Shown here piece by piece: positions 8,842 to 16,051 of a stretch of DNA of 25,165 nt. The notes under the pieces are model-generated. The model did not search any database. It saw nothing but the letters and a program-made list of their open reading frames with translations, and was not told the DNA's origin. Positions within the stretch are counted from its first letter, which is position 1, and each line of letters begins with the position of its first letter. The stretch is taken from assembly GCA_902803725.1 (NCBI GenBank), contig CADCRD010000041.1, positions 1-25,165 on the forward strand, given 5' to 3'. The stretch is from an uncultured Eubacteriales bacterium. Its GTDB lineage: Bacteria; Bacillota; Clostridia; Peptostreptococcales; Anaerovoracaceae. The translations under genes were made by a program, and so were the position numbers.

Positions 8842-9240
8842 ATGAACGCAAAAAAATTAATGATATCCATGACGATAATGGCTTTGCTGCTCGTCGGAGC
8901 AGTTGTGCTGATCGTCCATAACAACAAAGGAGATGATCCAAAGCATCTCGAAATAACTGCTGATTCACCTTTTACAGGTACATGGCACACAAGTTCAGTA
9001 AAAGATAAAGGATCTGCTGATTATCTTAAATTTGTACTTGATAAATCAGGTGAAGTTAACGGCAATCTTGGCAAATATGATCTTTCCGGCACATGGGCGC
9101 CTGTCAGCGAAACAACTATCGAGATACAAAACGACAAAGGTGATACGGCTTATGTCGGGACACTCAAAAATGATGAGCTGATCATTGAGGGCAAGGCCGT
9201 GACTGACTCATCGTCCTGGACACTTACTAAGATAGAATAG
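8842..9240 (+). CDS. Small membrane-anchored extracytoplasmic protein, function unknown
   Basis: I do not recognise a named family. The 132 residues begin with a basic NAKK and one hydrophobic segment (about 6-26, MISMTIMALLLVGAVVLIV), which could be an uncleaved anchor or signal peptide; there is no lipobox cysteine. The rest is outside the membrane by the positive-inside rule and looks beta-rich: FTGTWHTS, YLKFVLDKSGEVNGNLG, LSGTWAPVSETTIEI, YVGTLKNDELIIEG and SSWTLTKIE. This repeated G-T-W and strand-turn-strand pattern recalls small lipocalin-like or META-like barrels, but that is only an impression. Translation lacks a good ribosome binding site (AACAG before the ATG). It lies 27 bases after gpmI on the same strand and ends before a strong terminator, so it is probably co-transcribed with gpmI. 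Confidence 0.75.
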   Translation: MNAKKLMISMTIMALLLVGAVVLIVHNNKGDDPKHLEITADSPFTGTWHTSSVKDKGSADYLKFVLDKSGEVNGNLGKYDLSGTWAPVSETTIEIQNDKGDTAYVGTLKNDELIIEGKAVTDSSSWTLTKIE

Positions 9241-9250
9241 CAAATTGCAG

Positions 9251-9280
9251 AAAATGAGCACACAAAAGGTGCTCATTTTT
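9251..9280. terminator. Bidirectional terminator after the small anchored protein gene
   Basis: AAAATGAGCAC (9251-9261), a 7-base loop and GTGCTCATTTT (9269-9279) form a perfect 11-bp stem with A and T runs on opposite sides. It stops plus-strand transcription from gpmI and the small gene, and minus-strand transcription of the flavoprotein ending at 9292. Confidence 0.9.
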
Positions 9281-9291
9281 GATTCACATCA

Positions 9292-10800
9292 TCAAATATA
9301 GCGAGATGCTATCGCTTCTGCGATCTTTATACCGTCGACTGCAGCCGAAACGATCCCTCCTGCATGACCTGCTCCCTCACCGCCCGGATATATCCCGAAG
9401 ACATTCGACATCAGTTTTTCATCACGCGGGAATCTAACGGGAGACGAACTGCGCGTTTCGACAGCAAACATCATGCTGCGCGGATCATCAAAACCATTGA
9501 GCCTGCGCCCCAAATATGGCATAGCCTCAATAATGCCCTCGCCGGCAAAATCAGGCAGACACTTCATGACCGGCGAGTTTTTGAATTCGCCCCATTGTGT
9601 CTCAGGAAGATCATACGAGCCGGATATTTCATAAGCGATCTGTTCATATTTTCTCTGGAACCAAACTCCGGCCAGCACATCACTGCTGCCGAAATCTTCA
9701 GTCCGTACATCACACAACAACCCGCTGTTGGCGAACCTGCCGTCACGCGCATTGTAGCTCATACCATTTGTGACTACACCGCCCTCTTCTGACGAAGCTC
9801 TGATGACCTCACCACCCGGGCACATACAAAATGTGTAAACACCACGGCCATTCTTTAAATGATGCGACAGCTTGTATTCGGCTGGTCCGAGGATCCCGGC
9901 AAGATCAGGGTCTCCGTACTGAGCCCGGTTTATAAGCGACTGCGGATGCTGTATCCTGACACCAATGGAAAATGGCTTTTGCTCCATAAAGATACCCTTC
10001 GCCGCAAGCATCTCAAATGTATCTCTTGCGCTGTGTCCTACAGCAATTACCAGGTCGTCTGTAACAAGCTCTTCACTGTCATTGATGATAACGCTCCTTA
10101 TGCGATGATCTCTTGCAGAACTGCTTTTTTCTGTCACAAAATCTGTCATCCTGCAACCAAAGCGGATCTCTCCACCCAGTTCTGTTATCTTGCCCCGTAT
10201 ATTTGCAACGACTGTTCTGAGAACGTCAGTACCAATATGCGGACGATTCTTATAAAGGATCTCTTCACCGCCGCCGGCTGTGCATAGTTCCTCCAGCACC
10301 TTTCTGATCCTCGGGTCTTTGATTCCAGTCGTGAGTTTGCCGTCAGAAAAAGCTCCTGCTCCTCCCTCTCCGAACTGAACATTTGATTCCGTATCAAGGA
10401 TGCCTGTGCTCCAGAATCTTTCCACATCCTTTGTACGCGCCTCAACACTTTTGCCACGTTCTATTACGATCGGCCTCATCCCTGCCTGCGCCAGAACAAG
10501 AGCCGTAAAAATACCACATGGTCCGAAACCTGCTATCACAGGCCTTTTAAACTCTCTTTTTGGTCTGATAACTTCATAAGCAAGATCCGGTGCCACGGGC
10601 AGATCCAGATCCATATTCGCATCAAAATCGACCGTATATACCTTTCTGATATTGCCCTTGTTTCTGGCATCGACCGATTCACGGACAATGCGGATATTTT
10701 TCATTACAAGATCACGCTGATCCAGCTTTTTTCTCACCATATCAGGGATCATGTCCCTGTCCTGTCCGATCTTCAGTTTTACTTCGTGTATTCTGTACAT
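9292..10800 (-). CDS. FAD-dependent dehydrogenase of the COG2509 family
   Basis: A 502-residue flavoprotein of the broadly distributed, uncharacterised COG2509 family. An N-terminal region of about 90 residues (YRIHEVKLKIGQDRDM onward) precedes the Rossmann fold VIAGFGPCGIFTALVLAQAG and the acidic strand end IVIERG. Next comes the family hallmark NVQFGEGGAGAFSDGKLTTG. The C terminus has YPGGEGAGHAGGIVSAAVDG, the FAD-closing motif. Substrate is unknown. It lies 14 bases downstream of the BaiN-like flavoprotein on the same strand, without its own clear ribosome binding site, so the two are probably translated from one mRNA. The pair is a recurring neighbourhood in Clostridia, which suggests linked roles; that is family knowledge, not something shown here. 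Confidence 0.9.
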   Translation of the reverse strand: MYRIHEVKLKIGQDRDMIPDMVRKKLDQRDLVMKNIRIVRESVDARNKGNIRKVYTVDFDANMDLDLPVAPDLAYEVIRPKREFKRPVIAGFGPCGIFTALVLAQAGMRPIVIERGKSVEARTKDVERFWSTGILDTESNVQFGEGGAGAFSDGKLTTGIKDPRIRKVLEELCTAGGGEEILYKNRPHIGTDVLRTVVANIRGKITELGGEIRFGCRMTDFVTEKSSSARDHRIRSVIINDSEELVTDDLVIAVGHSARDTFEMLAAKGIFMEQKPFSIGVRIQHPQSLINRAQYGDPDLAGILGPAEYKLSHHLKNGRGVYTFCMCPGGEVIRASSEEGGVVTNGMSYNARDGRFANSGLLCDVRTEDFGSSDVLAGVWFQRKYEQIAYEISGSYDLPETQWGEFKNSPVMKCLPDFAGEGIIEAMPYLGRRLNGFDDPRSMMFAVETRSSSPVRFPRDEKLMSNVFGIYPGGEGAGHAGGIVSAAVDGIKIAEAIASRYI

Positions 10801-10814
10801 ATTAATTATTTAAA

Positions 10815-11969
10815 TCAAACGTTTTCTCCCGCGCGCAGCCCCGTTTCCCAGGCGTTCTGCAGATTGTATCCGCCGCACGGGCCATCATAATCTATCAGTT
10901 CTCCCGCTAAATACAGTCCGCTGCACATTTTTGACTCCATCGTTTCCATATCTATCTCATCGAGAACAACTCCGCCCTTTGTGCACTGTGCCATCTTCCA
11001 TCCTTTGGCCCCTTTGACCGTCACAGTCCAATTGCAAAAACTGTTCATTATATCTGTCATATTGCCTGTCTGAATCTGCACGGGATCCATTCCGGCACGT
11101 ATTACAATATCTTTTGCCAGTGCCTGAGGCACTATACTGCGCAGCAGATCCTTATTTCGAAAACCGGGCATTCCAGATCTGTCTTTCAGCATTTTCAAAA
11201 AATCACTCCGCGCCCTTCTTTGAAAGAAGGGCTCTCCGAAGTCAAGACGCACCTTGTAATCCGTAAATTCAATGTCTTCGGACAACAGCAAATGTCTGCT
11301 CATATTGAAAATACATATACCTGAAAGACCGTAATCCGTGAACTGAACTTCTCCTGTTTCTCTGAACACAGTTTCGCCCTTTCTGGTAAGCGAACACTCT
11401 GCTGCCACTCTGACACCTTTCAGATGTGAGATATCCTCCACTGTTTCTATCGCAGTCAAAACAGGGATCGGTTTGCTGATACTGTGGCCAAGGGACAGAG
11501 CCAGAGAATAACCATCTCCTGTCGTGCCAAATTGCGGTGCAGCCTTGCCTCCGGCAGCCAGAACAAGGCTGCGGCAGCGGATCTGTCTGCTTGCGCATGA
11601 GACCTCAAATCCATTCTTTTTCTTCGCCGCCCAATCCGCAGCGCATCCGCACATCACCTGTACACCAAGAGCATTCAGTCTTTTTTCCAGCAAAAAAACA
11701 ACATCTGCCGCCTGATTCGACGCAGGATAAATACGTCCTTCATTCTCAGTCTTTGTTACAAGTCCGAGAGAATTGAAAAATGCCAGCACCTTGGCGGCAT
11801 TTTCACAATTGGAATTCGAAATATTACATCTGCCGTTTCCGGTAGCGCAGATTTTTTTACCAAGCGCCTGATTCTTTTCAATTATCACGACACTTTTCCC
11901 GCGGCTCGCAGCTGTAACAGCACAAACCATCCCTGCTGCTCCTCCGCCTATAATACAAACATCATACAT
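10815..11969 (-). CDS. BaiN/RdsA (HI0933-like) NAD(P)/FAD-dependent oxidoreductase
   Basis: A 384-residue HI0933-family flavoprotein. The FAD-binding N terminus is CIIGGGAAGMVCAVTAASRG with the strand end VVIIEKN, followed by the family signature LGKKICATGNGRCNISN. A second nucleotide-contact motif is LVLAAGGKAAPQFGTTGDGY, and the C terminus is GLYLAGELIDYDGPCGGYNLQNAW. BaiN of Clostridium scindens, which gave the family one of its names, acts in bile-acid dehydroxylation, but most members have unknown substrates and I do not infer that activity here. The ATG at 11969 is preceded by AAGGA at a spacing of about 10 bases and by an extended -10 box. It starts a two-gene operon with the COG2509 flavoprotein. 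Confidence 0.92.
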   Translation of the reverse strand: MYDVCIIGGGAAGMVCAVTAASRGKSVVIIEKNQALGKKICATGNGRCNISNSNCENAAKVLAFFNSLGLVTKTENEGRIYPASNQAADVVFLLEKRLNALGVQVMCGCAADWAAKKKNGFEVSCASRQIRCRSLVLAAGGKAAPQFGTTGDGYSLALSLGHSISKPIPVLTAIETVEDISHLKGVRVAAECSLTRKGETVFRETGEVQFTDYGLSGICIFNMSRHLLLSEDIEFTDYKVRLDFGEPFFQRRARSDFLKMLKDRSGMPGFRNKDLLRSIVPQALAKDIVIRAGMDPVQIQTGNMTDIMNSFCNWTVTVKGAKGWKMAQCTKGGVVLDEIDMETMESKMCSGLYLAGELIDYDGPCGGYNLQNAWETGLRAGENV

Positions 11970-12005
11970 ATCTACAGTATCCTTGTTATCTGTAACCCAT
12001 ATAAT

Positions 12006-12014
12006 ATTATAACA
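12006..12014 (-). promoter_or_regulatory. Extended -10 promoter element of the flavoprotein operon
   Basis: TGTTATAAT reads from 12014 to 12006 on the minus strand, with a weak TTGCCT -35 at a 16-base spacing. Transcription would begin near 11999, about 30 nt before the ATG. It sits between the stress-protein gene and the operon, so the operon need not depend on read-through. Confidence 0.55.
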
Positions 12015-12034
12015 GCAACACTATTCAGGCAATA

Positions 12035-12436
12035 TCACAGGGCATTATCAGAATCAATATCTTCAGGAACTACGATCACTTCTACATCGTCATGCAAAAA
12101 TCCTTCAAAAGCATTGATAGTGCTGTTATTAATATCTGCTTTACGAGTCTGACCCATAACAATTTTTGTAACGTTGTTCTTCGCGATCATACTCGCGAGT
12201 GTAGCCGGAACATTACCCGATCTTACTATAATAAAGTTCGAATCATACTGCACAGCCTTCTGGTATAAATATTCCAAAGACTCTGCTGCATCTGAATCAG
12301 CCAGCTGATCCAGAGAATACTGAGCGATATGAACGACTATCATCTCTCCGCCGGAGCCCTCAGCCAGTTCCTTTCCGTATTTGATGAGGCGTTCACATTT
12401 CTTCTGCTGTGTGACACAAACCAGAATATTATTCAT
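12035..12436 (-). CDS. Single-domain universal stress protein (UspA family)
   Basis: A 133-residue cytoplasmic protein with the alpha/beta UspA fold. It opens NNILVCVTQQKKCERLIKYG, which closely resembles the Usp domain inside KdpD sensor kinases, and has the strands MIVVHIAQ, FIIVRSG, KIVMGQTRKAD and VEVIVVPED. The ATP-binding signature G-2x-G-9x-G(S/T) of ATP-binding members is not obvious around MGQTRKADINN, so it may be of the non-ATP-binding type. The ATG at 12436 has AAAGGA 7 bases upstream and a clear promoter at 12476-12504. No terminator is visible before the flavoprotein operon 65 bases downstream, so read-through is possible. Role: probably stress or potassium/energy related, not determinable. 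Confidence 0.85.
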   Translation of the reverse strand: MNNILVCVTQQKKCERLIKYGKELAEGSGGEMIVVHIAQYSLDQLADSDAAESLEYLYQKAVQYDSNFIIVRSGNVPATLASMIAKNNVTKIVMGQTRKADINNSTINAFEGFLHDDVEVIVVPEDIDSDNAL

Positions 12437-12475
12437 TGGTTCGTCCTTTCTTTTATTGCTTTATTGTATGATTCC

Positions 12476-12504
12476 ATTATACCCGCGCCCGCAGTCATAT
12501 TCAA
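12476..12504 (-). promoter_or_regulatory. Predicted promoter of the universal stress protein gene
   Basis: On the minus strand, TTGAAT (12504-12499), a 17-base GC-rich spacer and TATAAT (12481-12476) form one of the best two-box promoters in the window. The -35 box is identical to the one before gdhA. The start point is near 12469, about 33 nt ahead of the ATG. Confidence 0.65.
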
Positions 12505-12564
12505 CACCGTTCTGTATCTATTTCAGTACAAATGATATAATGGCTTTTTTACCGGCTCCGGGCA

Positions 12565-12966
12565 TCAGGTCCACAATTCAGTTATGAACATCGCTTTTTT
12601 ATCTTCTGCACCCTCAAATCCGCATGATTTATAAAAATCCGTTTCTTTATCATAAGCTATCACGATGATGCGCAGATAATCTTTGTATTTCATTTTCATT
12701 TTTCTCATCAGTTCATGACCGATTCCCTGTCCATGATATTCAGGATCCACCAACACATAATGTATGTAAGCATTCATTACTCCGTCGTCCATGACACAGA
12801 CCATACCGACAAGTCTGTCATCATCCCATGCAGAAAAGACGCTTTTAAAATTTTTCATTGCAATGGCCAGTCTTTCAGGATAATGTCCGGAAGACCAATC
12901 CACAGAAAGAAACAGTTGCTTCAGATCTGCCGCCTTAAAATCATGTGTATTGCTGTAAGTTATCAT
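12565..12966 (-). CDS. GNAT-family N-acetyltransferase
   Basis: A 133-residue acetyltransferase that would use acetyl-CoA to acetylate an unknown amine. The acetyl-CoA pyrophosphate loop is VDPEYHGQGIGHELM (residues 73-87, Q80-G81-I82-G83), preceded by the beta-4 strand AYIHYVLV. The C terminus has the usual FYKSCGFE. The start is ATG 12966: AGGAGG lies 8 bases upstream. A longer in-frame reading to 13044 would overlap the previous gene and lacks such a site. Only 22 bases separate it from the PPC-domain gene, so the two form an operon, probably part of the larger VOC-peroxidase-PPC unit. Confidence 0.9.
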   Translation of the reverse strand: MITYSNTHDFKAADLKQLFLSVDWSSGHYPERLAIAMKNFKSVFSAWDDDRLVGMVCVMDDGVMNAYIHYVLVDPEYHGQGIGHELMRKMKMKYKDYLRIIVIAYDKETDFYKSCGFEGAEDKKAMFITELWT

Positions 12967-12988
12967 TGCGCAACCCTCCTGCCTTAAA

Positions 12989-13411
12989 TCATTGAAAATA
13001 CAATGTATCGATATTAAGATCATCATCATGTCTTCTGTCAGCACAGCCGTCGATGATCCTGATGAACATCTCGCAGGTCAGACTGACATTCGACTTCAGC
13101 ATATGTCCGCCTACGACATCACCGTCAGGATTTGAACATGTTATATGCATATGTCCGCGGAATTTGCCGCCGATCGTCGTGATACTGCCCTGAATACCGG
13201 TTATCTCGTGATCCCCTGTGAAATGTATCTTTTTATAATCGCCTTTTTTACGGTCAAAGATGCCAACAGTAAAGTCATCTGTCGCACCTATTGCCGTAAT
13301 GCTTGCAAGTCTGATGTTCTCAGATTCTGCGATTTTTTTAACCACCTCCATGATTTCCTCATCTTTATCGATCCTTGCTATTATCATATCGTCAAATCTT
13401 CTGTATTCCAT
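12989..13411 (-). CDS. PPC (DUF296) domain protein
   Basis: A 140-residue single PPC/DUF296 domain, the fold of plant AT-hook partners and of small trimeric bacterial proteins. The putative metal triad is visible: His87 and His89 in RGHMHI, and His103 in VVGGH. Other family features are ASITAIGATDDFTVGIFD and ITGIQGSITTIGGK. Bacterial members are often annotated as DNA-binding, but no AT-hook is present here, so DNA binding is not supported by the sequence and the role is unknown. The ATG at 13411 follows GGGGAAGG. A TATAAT (13450-13445 on the minus strand) lies between it and the peroxidase gene 47 bases upstream, so it may have an internal promoter as well as read-through. Confidence 0.88.
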   Translation of the reverse strand: MEYRRFDDMIIARIDKDEEIMEVVKKIAESENIRLASITAIGATDDFTVGIFDRKKGDYKKIHFTGDHEITGIQGSITTIGGKFRGHMHITCSNPDGDVVGGHMLKSNVSLTCEMFIRIIDGCADRRHDDDLNIDTLYFQ

Positions 13412-13458
13412 AAAAACTGCCTTCCCCGCTTGTCGTTTTTTTAATTATAGATTTCTCA

Positions 13459-14004
13459 TCACAGTGCTTTTTTAACTGCTTTCTTAACAATATCCATATC
13501 GGCTGTAGGCTCAAACCTTGCTATGACACTGCCTTCACGATCGATGAGAAATTTTGTGAAATTCCATTTTATATAAGCCTTATCGCCAAAGGCCTTGTTA
13601 TTCTTTTCCGCAAATTTGTTAAGCGCTGCATTTTTCACACCCTTGCCGAATCCTTCAAACGGTTTTTCTGTCGCAAGATAAGCAAACAGCGGATCTGCAT
13701 TCTCTCCATTCACATCGATCTTTGCGAACTGCGGAAATTCAGTACCGAACTTCAAAGTGCAGAATTCATGGATCTCATCATCGCTGCCCGGAGCCTGATT
13801 GGCAAACTGATTGCACGGAAAATCCAGTATTTCAAAGCCCTCGTCCTTAAGCTCACTATACATTGCTTCCATCGGATCATAATGCGGAGTGAATCCACAT
13901 CCTGTGGCTGTATTGACTATCAGCAGCACTTTGCCCCTGTATTCATCAAGACAAACTTCATTGCCGCTTCTGTCCTTTACTGTAAAATCATACACACTGC
14001 TCAT
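13459..14004 (-). CDS. Glutathione peroxidase family protein (probably thioredoxin-dependent)
   Basis: A 181-residue thiol peroxidase reducing H2O2 or organic hydroperoxides. The peroxidatic cysteine is Cys36 in VNTATGCGFTPHY. The catalytic partners are Gln70 (FPCNQFANQAPGS) and Trp147-Asn148 (YIKWNFTKFLID). Cys82 in EFCTLKFGTEFPQF matches the resolving cysteine of cysteine-type members that use thioredoxin rather than glutathione, which suits an anaerobe. There is no signal peptide, so it is cytoplasmic. The ATG at 14004 has AAAGGAGGG upstream at a spacing of about 11. It follows the VOC protein gene by 18 bases, so the two are an operon. Confidence 0.94.
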   Translation of the reverse strand: MSSVYDFTVKDRSGNEVCLDEYRGKVLLIVNTATGCGFTPHYDPMEAMYSELKDEGFEILDFPCNQFANQAPGSDDEIHEFCTLKFGTEFPQFAKIDVNGENADPLFAYLATEKPFEGFGKGVKNAALNKFAEKNNKAFGDKAYIKWNFTKFLIDREGSVIARFEPTADMDIVKKAVKKAL

Positions 14005-14022
14005 TTTCTTTTTACCCTCCTT

Positions 14023-14370
14023 TCAGATGAACTGCACTGAAACTCCTGCCGGATCCTTTACGAAAAAGAACTTTACGCCGGGCATCGGAAAAAACACAGG
14101 CGTCACATCATAGCCGGCTGCCGACAGTTCTCCCCGGAGTTTCACAACATCATCCGTTTCAAAGCCTATGGACAGATTGCTGTTTCCCGCTTCTGCAGCA
14201 TCGGGATCATTGATTATCTCAATACTCGTTTCGCCCGCTGCATTTGCCAGAAAAACCAGATCTGCATCCGGCCTCATATCCCTCTGGATCGTCATGCCGG
14301 CAACTTGTTCATAAAAATTTATCTCTTCTTCAAAACGATTCGTCCGAATCGTCACATGCGCCATTTTCAT
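14023..14370 (-). CDS. VOC (glyoxalase/bleomycin-resistance fold) protein
   Basis: A 115-residue vicinal-oxygen-chelate protein. It has the paired beta-alpha-beta-beta-beta modules: MAHVTIRTNRFEEEINFYEQ, ADLVFLANAAGETSIEII, then LSIGFETDDVVKLRGELSAA and VKFFFVKDPAGVSVQFI. Candidate metal ligands are His5 and Glu51. The usual final Glu of the D-P-x-G-x-x-x-E pattern is Gln113, so one ligand may be changed and metal chemistry is uncertain. The ATG at 14370 has GGAGG 8 bases upstream. It is the first of the closely spaced genes VOC, peroxidase, PPC and GNAT. The substrate (methylglyoxal, antibiotic or other) cannot be told. Confidence 0.88.
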   Translation of the reverse strand: MKMAHVTIRTNRFEEEINFYEQVAGMTIQRDMRPDADLVFLANAAGETSIEIINDPDAAEAGNSNLSIGFETDDVVKLRGELSAAGYDVTPVFFPMPGVKFFFVKDPAGVSVQFI

Positions 14371-14457
14371 CGTTTATACCTCCGTTTTGATCATACAGAT
14401 CCGTGATTTCTGCCGATTTCCTGATCCGCCGGATAATAACTGCTCAACAGCAGCTTA

Positions 14458-14631
14458 TCATGGCGATTCTCCTTCATCGACATCTCCTGCCCTGTTACTG
14501 TCATCTCCGTAAATTTCATCATTCAGACAGCTGCCCTGATGATTCTGATAAGTTCCGCTGCCGGACTCCAGCCAGAACATCCATGCAGTAAACGCAATTA
14601 TCAACGCGCCGATCAATATAATTTTAAACAT
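14458..14631 (-). CDS. 57-residue single-pass membrane peptide, unknown
   Basis: I do not recognise it. The chain begins with a hydrophobic helix (FKIILIGALIIAFTAWMFW, residues 2-20) followed by a polar, acidic tail (DDSNRAGDVDEGE) with one cysteine. The start at ATG 14631 is chosen because AAAGGA lies about 11 bases upstream. A GTG at 14676 in the same frame would lie within a few bases of the predicted transcript start and has no ribosome binding site. A weak hairpin at 14440-14453 follows just beyond the stop, and the VOC gene starts 87 bases downstream. Its reality rests on the promoter, ribosome binding site and clean membrane-helix layout; no homologue is known to me. Confidence 0.6.
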   Translation of the reverse strand: MFKIILIGALIIAFTAWMFWLESGSGTYQNHQGSCLNDEIYGDDSNRAGDVDEGESP

Positions 14632-14688
14632 CTCTTTTTGATCCTTTCGCAAATAAACCGATTTCAGCATATACACAATATATTTTAT

Positions 14689-14697
14689 ATTATAACA
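14689..14697 (-). promoter_or_regulatory. Extended -10 promoter element of the membrane peptide gene
   Basis: TGTTATAAT reads from 14697 to 14689 on the minus strand, giving a start near 14682 and a leader of about 50 nt. Two adjacent small hairpins (ATGATT/AATCAT at 14709-14727 and CTGC/GCAG at 14728-14739) lie just upstream, at the -35 position and beyond. Confidence 0.5.
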
Positions 14698-14808
14698 TGT
14701 TTAAGAGAATGATTGGGGAGTAATCATCTGCTAATGCAGTATCTCTCGCTTATACTTAATCAGAGCAGGCACATTTAAGCGCATTGCTTCCGCTTTGCGA
14801 TAATATGA

Positions 14809-14814
14809 TATAAT
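14809..14814 (+). promoter_or_regulatory. Predicted -10 box of the aldo/keto reductase gene
   Basis: TATAAT at 14809-14814 predicts a start near 14821, exactly where the ribosome binding sequence AGGTGA begins. The 5' leader to the ATG at 14832 would be only about 11 nt. A second possible box, GATAAT at 14799-14804, would lengthen it by 10. The best -35 candidate is TTGCTT (14784-14789), at a long 19-base spacing. Confidence 0.45.
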
Positions 14815-14831
14815 GTGTTCAGGTGATTCAA

Positions 14832-16028
14832 ATGAAATACAGAAAAGATAAACATGGAAACGACGTATCCATCCTGGGATTCGGCTGTATGCGTTTTACA
14901 GGTCATGGTCCGGTGACAGATTACAGTAAGGCTGAAAGAGAGATAATGGCCGCCTTTAAGGCCGGTGTCAATTATTATGATACAGCCTACATATATCAGG
15001 GAAGCGAAATGCTGATCGGCCGCATCTTTGAAAGCAACGGGATCAGGAACCAGGTGCGGATCGCTACGAAACTGCCCCATTATTTTCTCAGGACAAGAGA
15101 TGATTTTGACAAATATTTCAATGAACAGTTAGAACGCCTGCGTACTGATCACGTGGAATACTACCTCATGCACATGCTCAATGATGTGAAGAGCTGGGAA
15201 CGCATCAGGGAGCTGGGCGCTGTGGAATGGATCACCGAAAAAAAGGAAAAAGGTCAGATAGGTCAGATCGGCTTTTCCTATCACGGTAATTCAGATAAAT
15301 TCTGCGAGCTGTTGGATGCCTGGGACTGGGACTTTTGCCAGATCCAGTACAATTATTATGACGAGCATTCACAGGCCGGGCGTACCGGCTACGATCATGC
15401 CGTTTCAAAAGGCATACCCATCGTGATCATGGAACCCCTGCGCGGCGGCAAACTTGCGCACGACCTTCCGAAAGAAGCCGAAGAGCTTTTCTGTAAATTC
15501 GGTTGCCGGAATTCTCGCGGTTCTTCACGGTCCCCTGCCGAATGGGGACTGCGATGGCTATGGGATCAGCCCGGTATCATGTGCGTATTATCCGGAATGA
15601 ATTCACTGGAGATGGTAGATGAGAACTGTGCGGCTGCGTCTGATGCGGACGCAGGATGCATGACTTACGAAGAGCATCAGCTGCTGCAGGACGTCATAAG
15701 CATCATCAGAAGCAAGACTAAAGTCCCATGTACAGGCTGCCGTTACTGCATGCCCTGCCCGGCTAATGTAGATATACCGGGTACATTTGCCGCTTATAAC
15801 AACCGCTATGTGGATGGTTTTTTCACTGCCGAAAAAGAATACATGATGTGCACCACTCTTCGCAAAGATGTGACTGCCGCGGGCAACTGTGTCGGCTGTG
15901 GGAAGTGTGAAAACCATTGCCCTCAGGGGATCGCCATCAGAGATGAATTAAAAAGAGCGCGAAAAGTACTGGAAGGTCCGGTTTATAAAATAGCTCGTAA
16001 ACTTGCACCTCTCGTTTACAAGTATTGA
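14832..16028 (+). CDS. Aldo/keto reductase with C-terminal 4Fe-4S domain
   Basis: A 398-residue cytoplasmic oxidoreductase: an AKR TIM barrel followed by a ferredoxin-like tail. The AKR catalytic tetrad is Asp50 and Tyr55 (YYDTAYIYQGSE), Lys80 (IATKLP) and His114 (YYLMHML). The tail has cysteines 300, 303, 306 and 309 (CTGCRYCMPCP) and 353, 356, 359 and 363 (CVGCGKCENHCP), enough for two clusters. This architecture is common in anaerobes, and its physiological substrate is mostly unknown; electron transfer through the clusters is inferred. I chose ATG 14832, with AGGTGA 6 bases upstream; a GTG at 14823 in the same frame would overlap that site. The EamA transporter follows immediately and is likely co-transcribed. 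Confidence 0.92.
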   Translation: MKYRKDKHGNDVSILGFGCMRFTGHGPVTDYSKAEREIMAAFKAGVNYYDTAYIYQGSEMLIGRIFESNGIRNQVRIATKLPHYFLRTRDDFDKYFNEQLERLRTDHVEYYLMHMLNDVKSWERIRELGAVEWITEKKEKGQIGQIGFSYHGNSDKFCELLDAWDWDFCQIQYNYYDEHSQAGRTGYDHAVSKGIPIVIMEPLRGGKLAHDLPKEAEELFCKFGCRNSRGSSRSPAEWGLRWLWDQPGIMCVLSGMNSLEMVDENCAAASDADAGCMTYEEHQLLQDVISIIRSKTKVPCTGCRYCMPCPANVDIPGTFAAYNNRYVDGFFTAEKEYMMCTTLRKDVTAAGNCVGCGKCENHCPQGIAIRDELKRARKVLEGPVYKIARKLAPLVYKY

Positions 16029-16051
16029 AATATATAAAAAGATTATTTAAC

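Noticed and set aside
12545..12566. GC-rich CCGGAGCCGG as a terminator after the GNAT gene at 12565-12966
   Set aside because: The apparent stem leaves a two-base loop and cannot fold as drawn; no better stem with a T run is found there.
12967..12981. Pairing of the small RNA's CAACCC with GGGTTG at the GNAT (12565-12966) ribosome binding site
   Set aside because: Only six bases match, and CCC is locked in the terminator stem; such matches occur by chance.
14440..14453. CTGCT-GTTG-AGCAG hairpin after the 57-residue peptide as a terminator
   Set aside because: The stem is only five pairs and is followed by TTATTATCC rather than a T run; at most a weak attenuator, so not listed as a feature.
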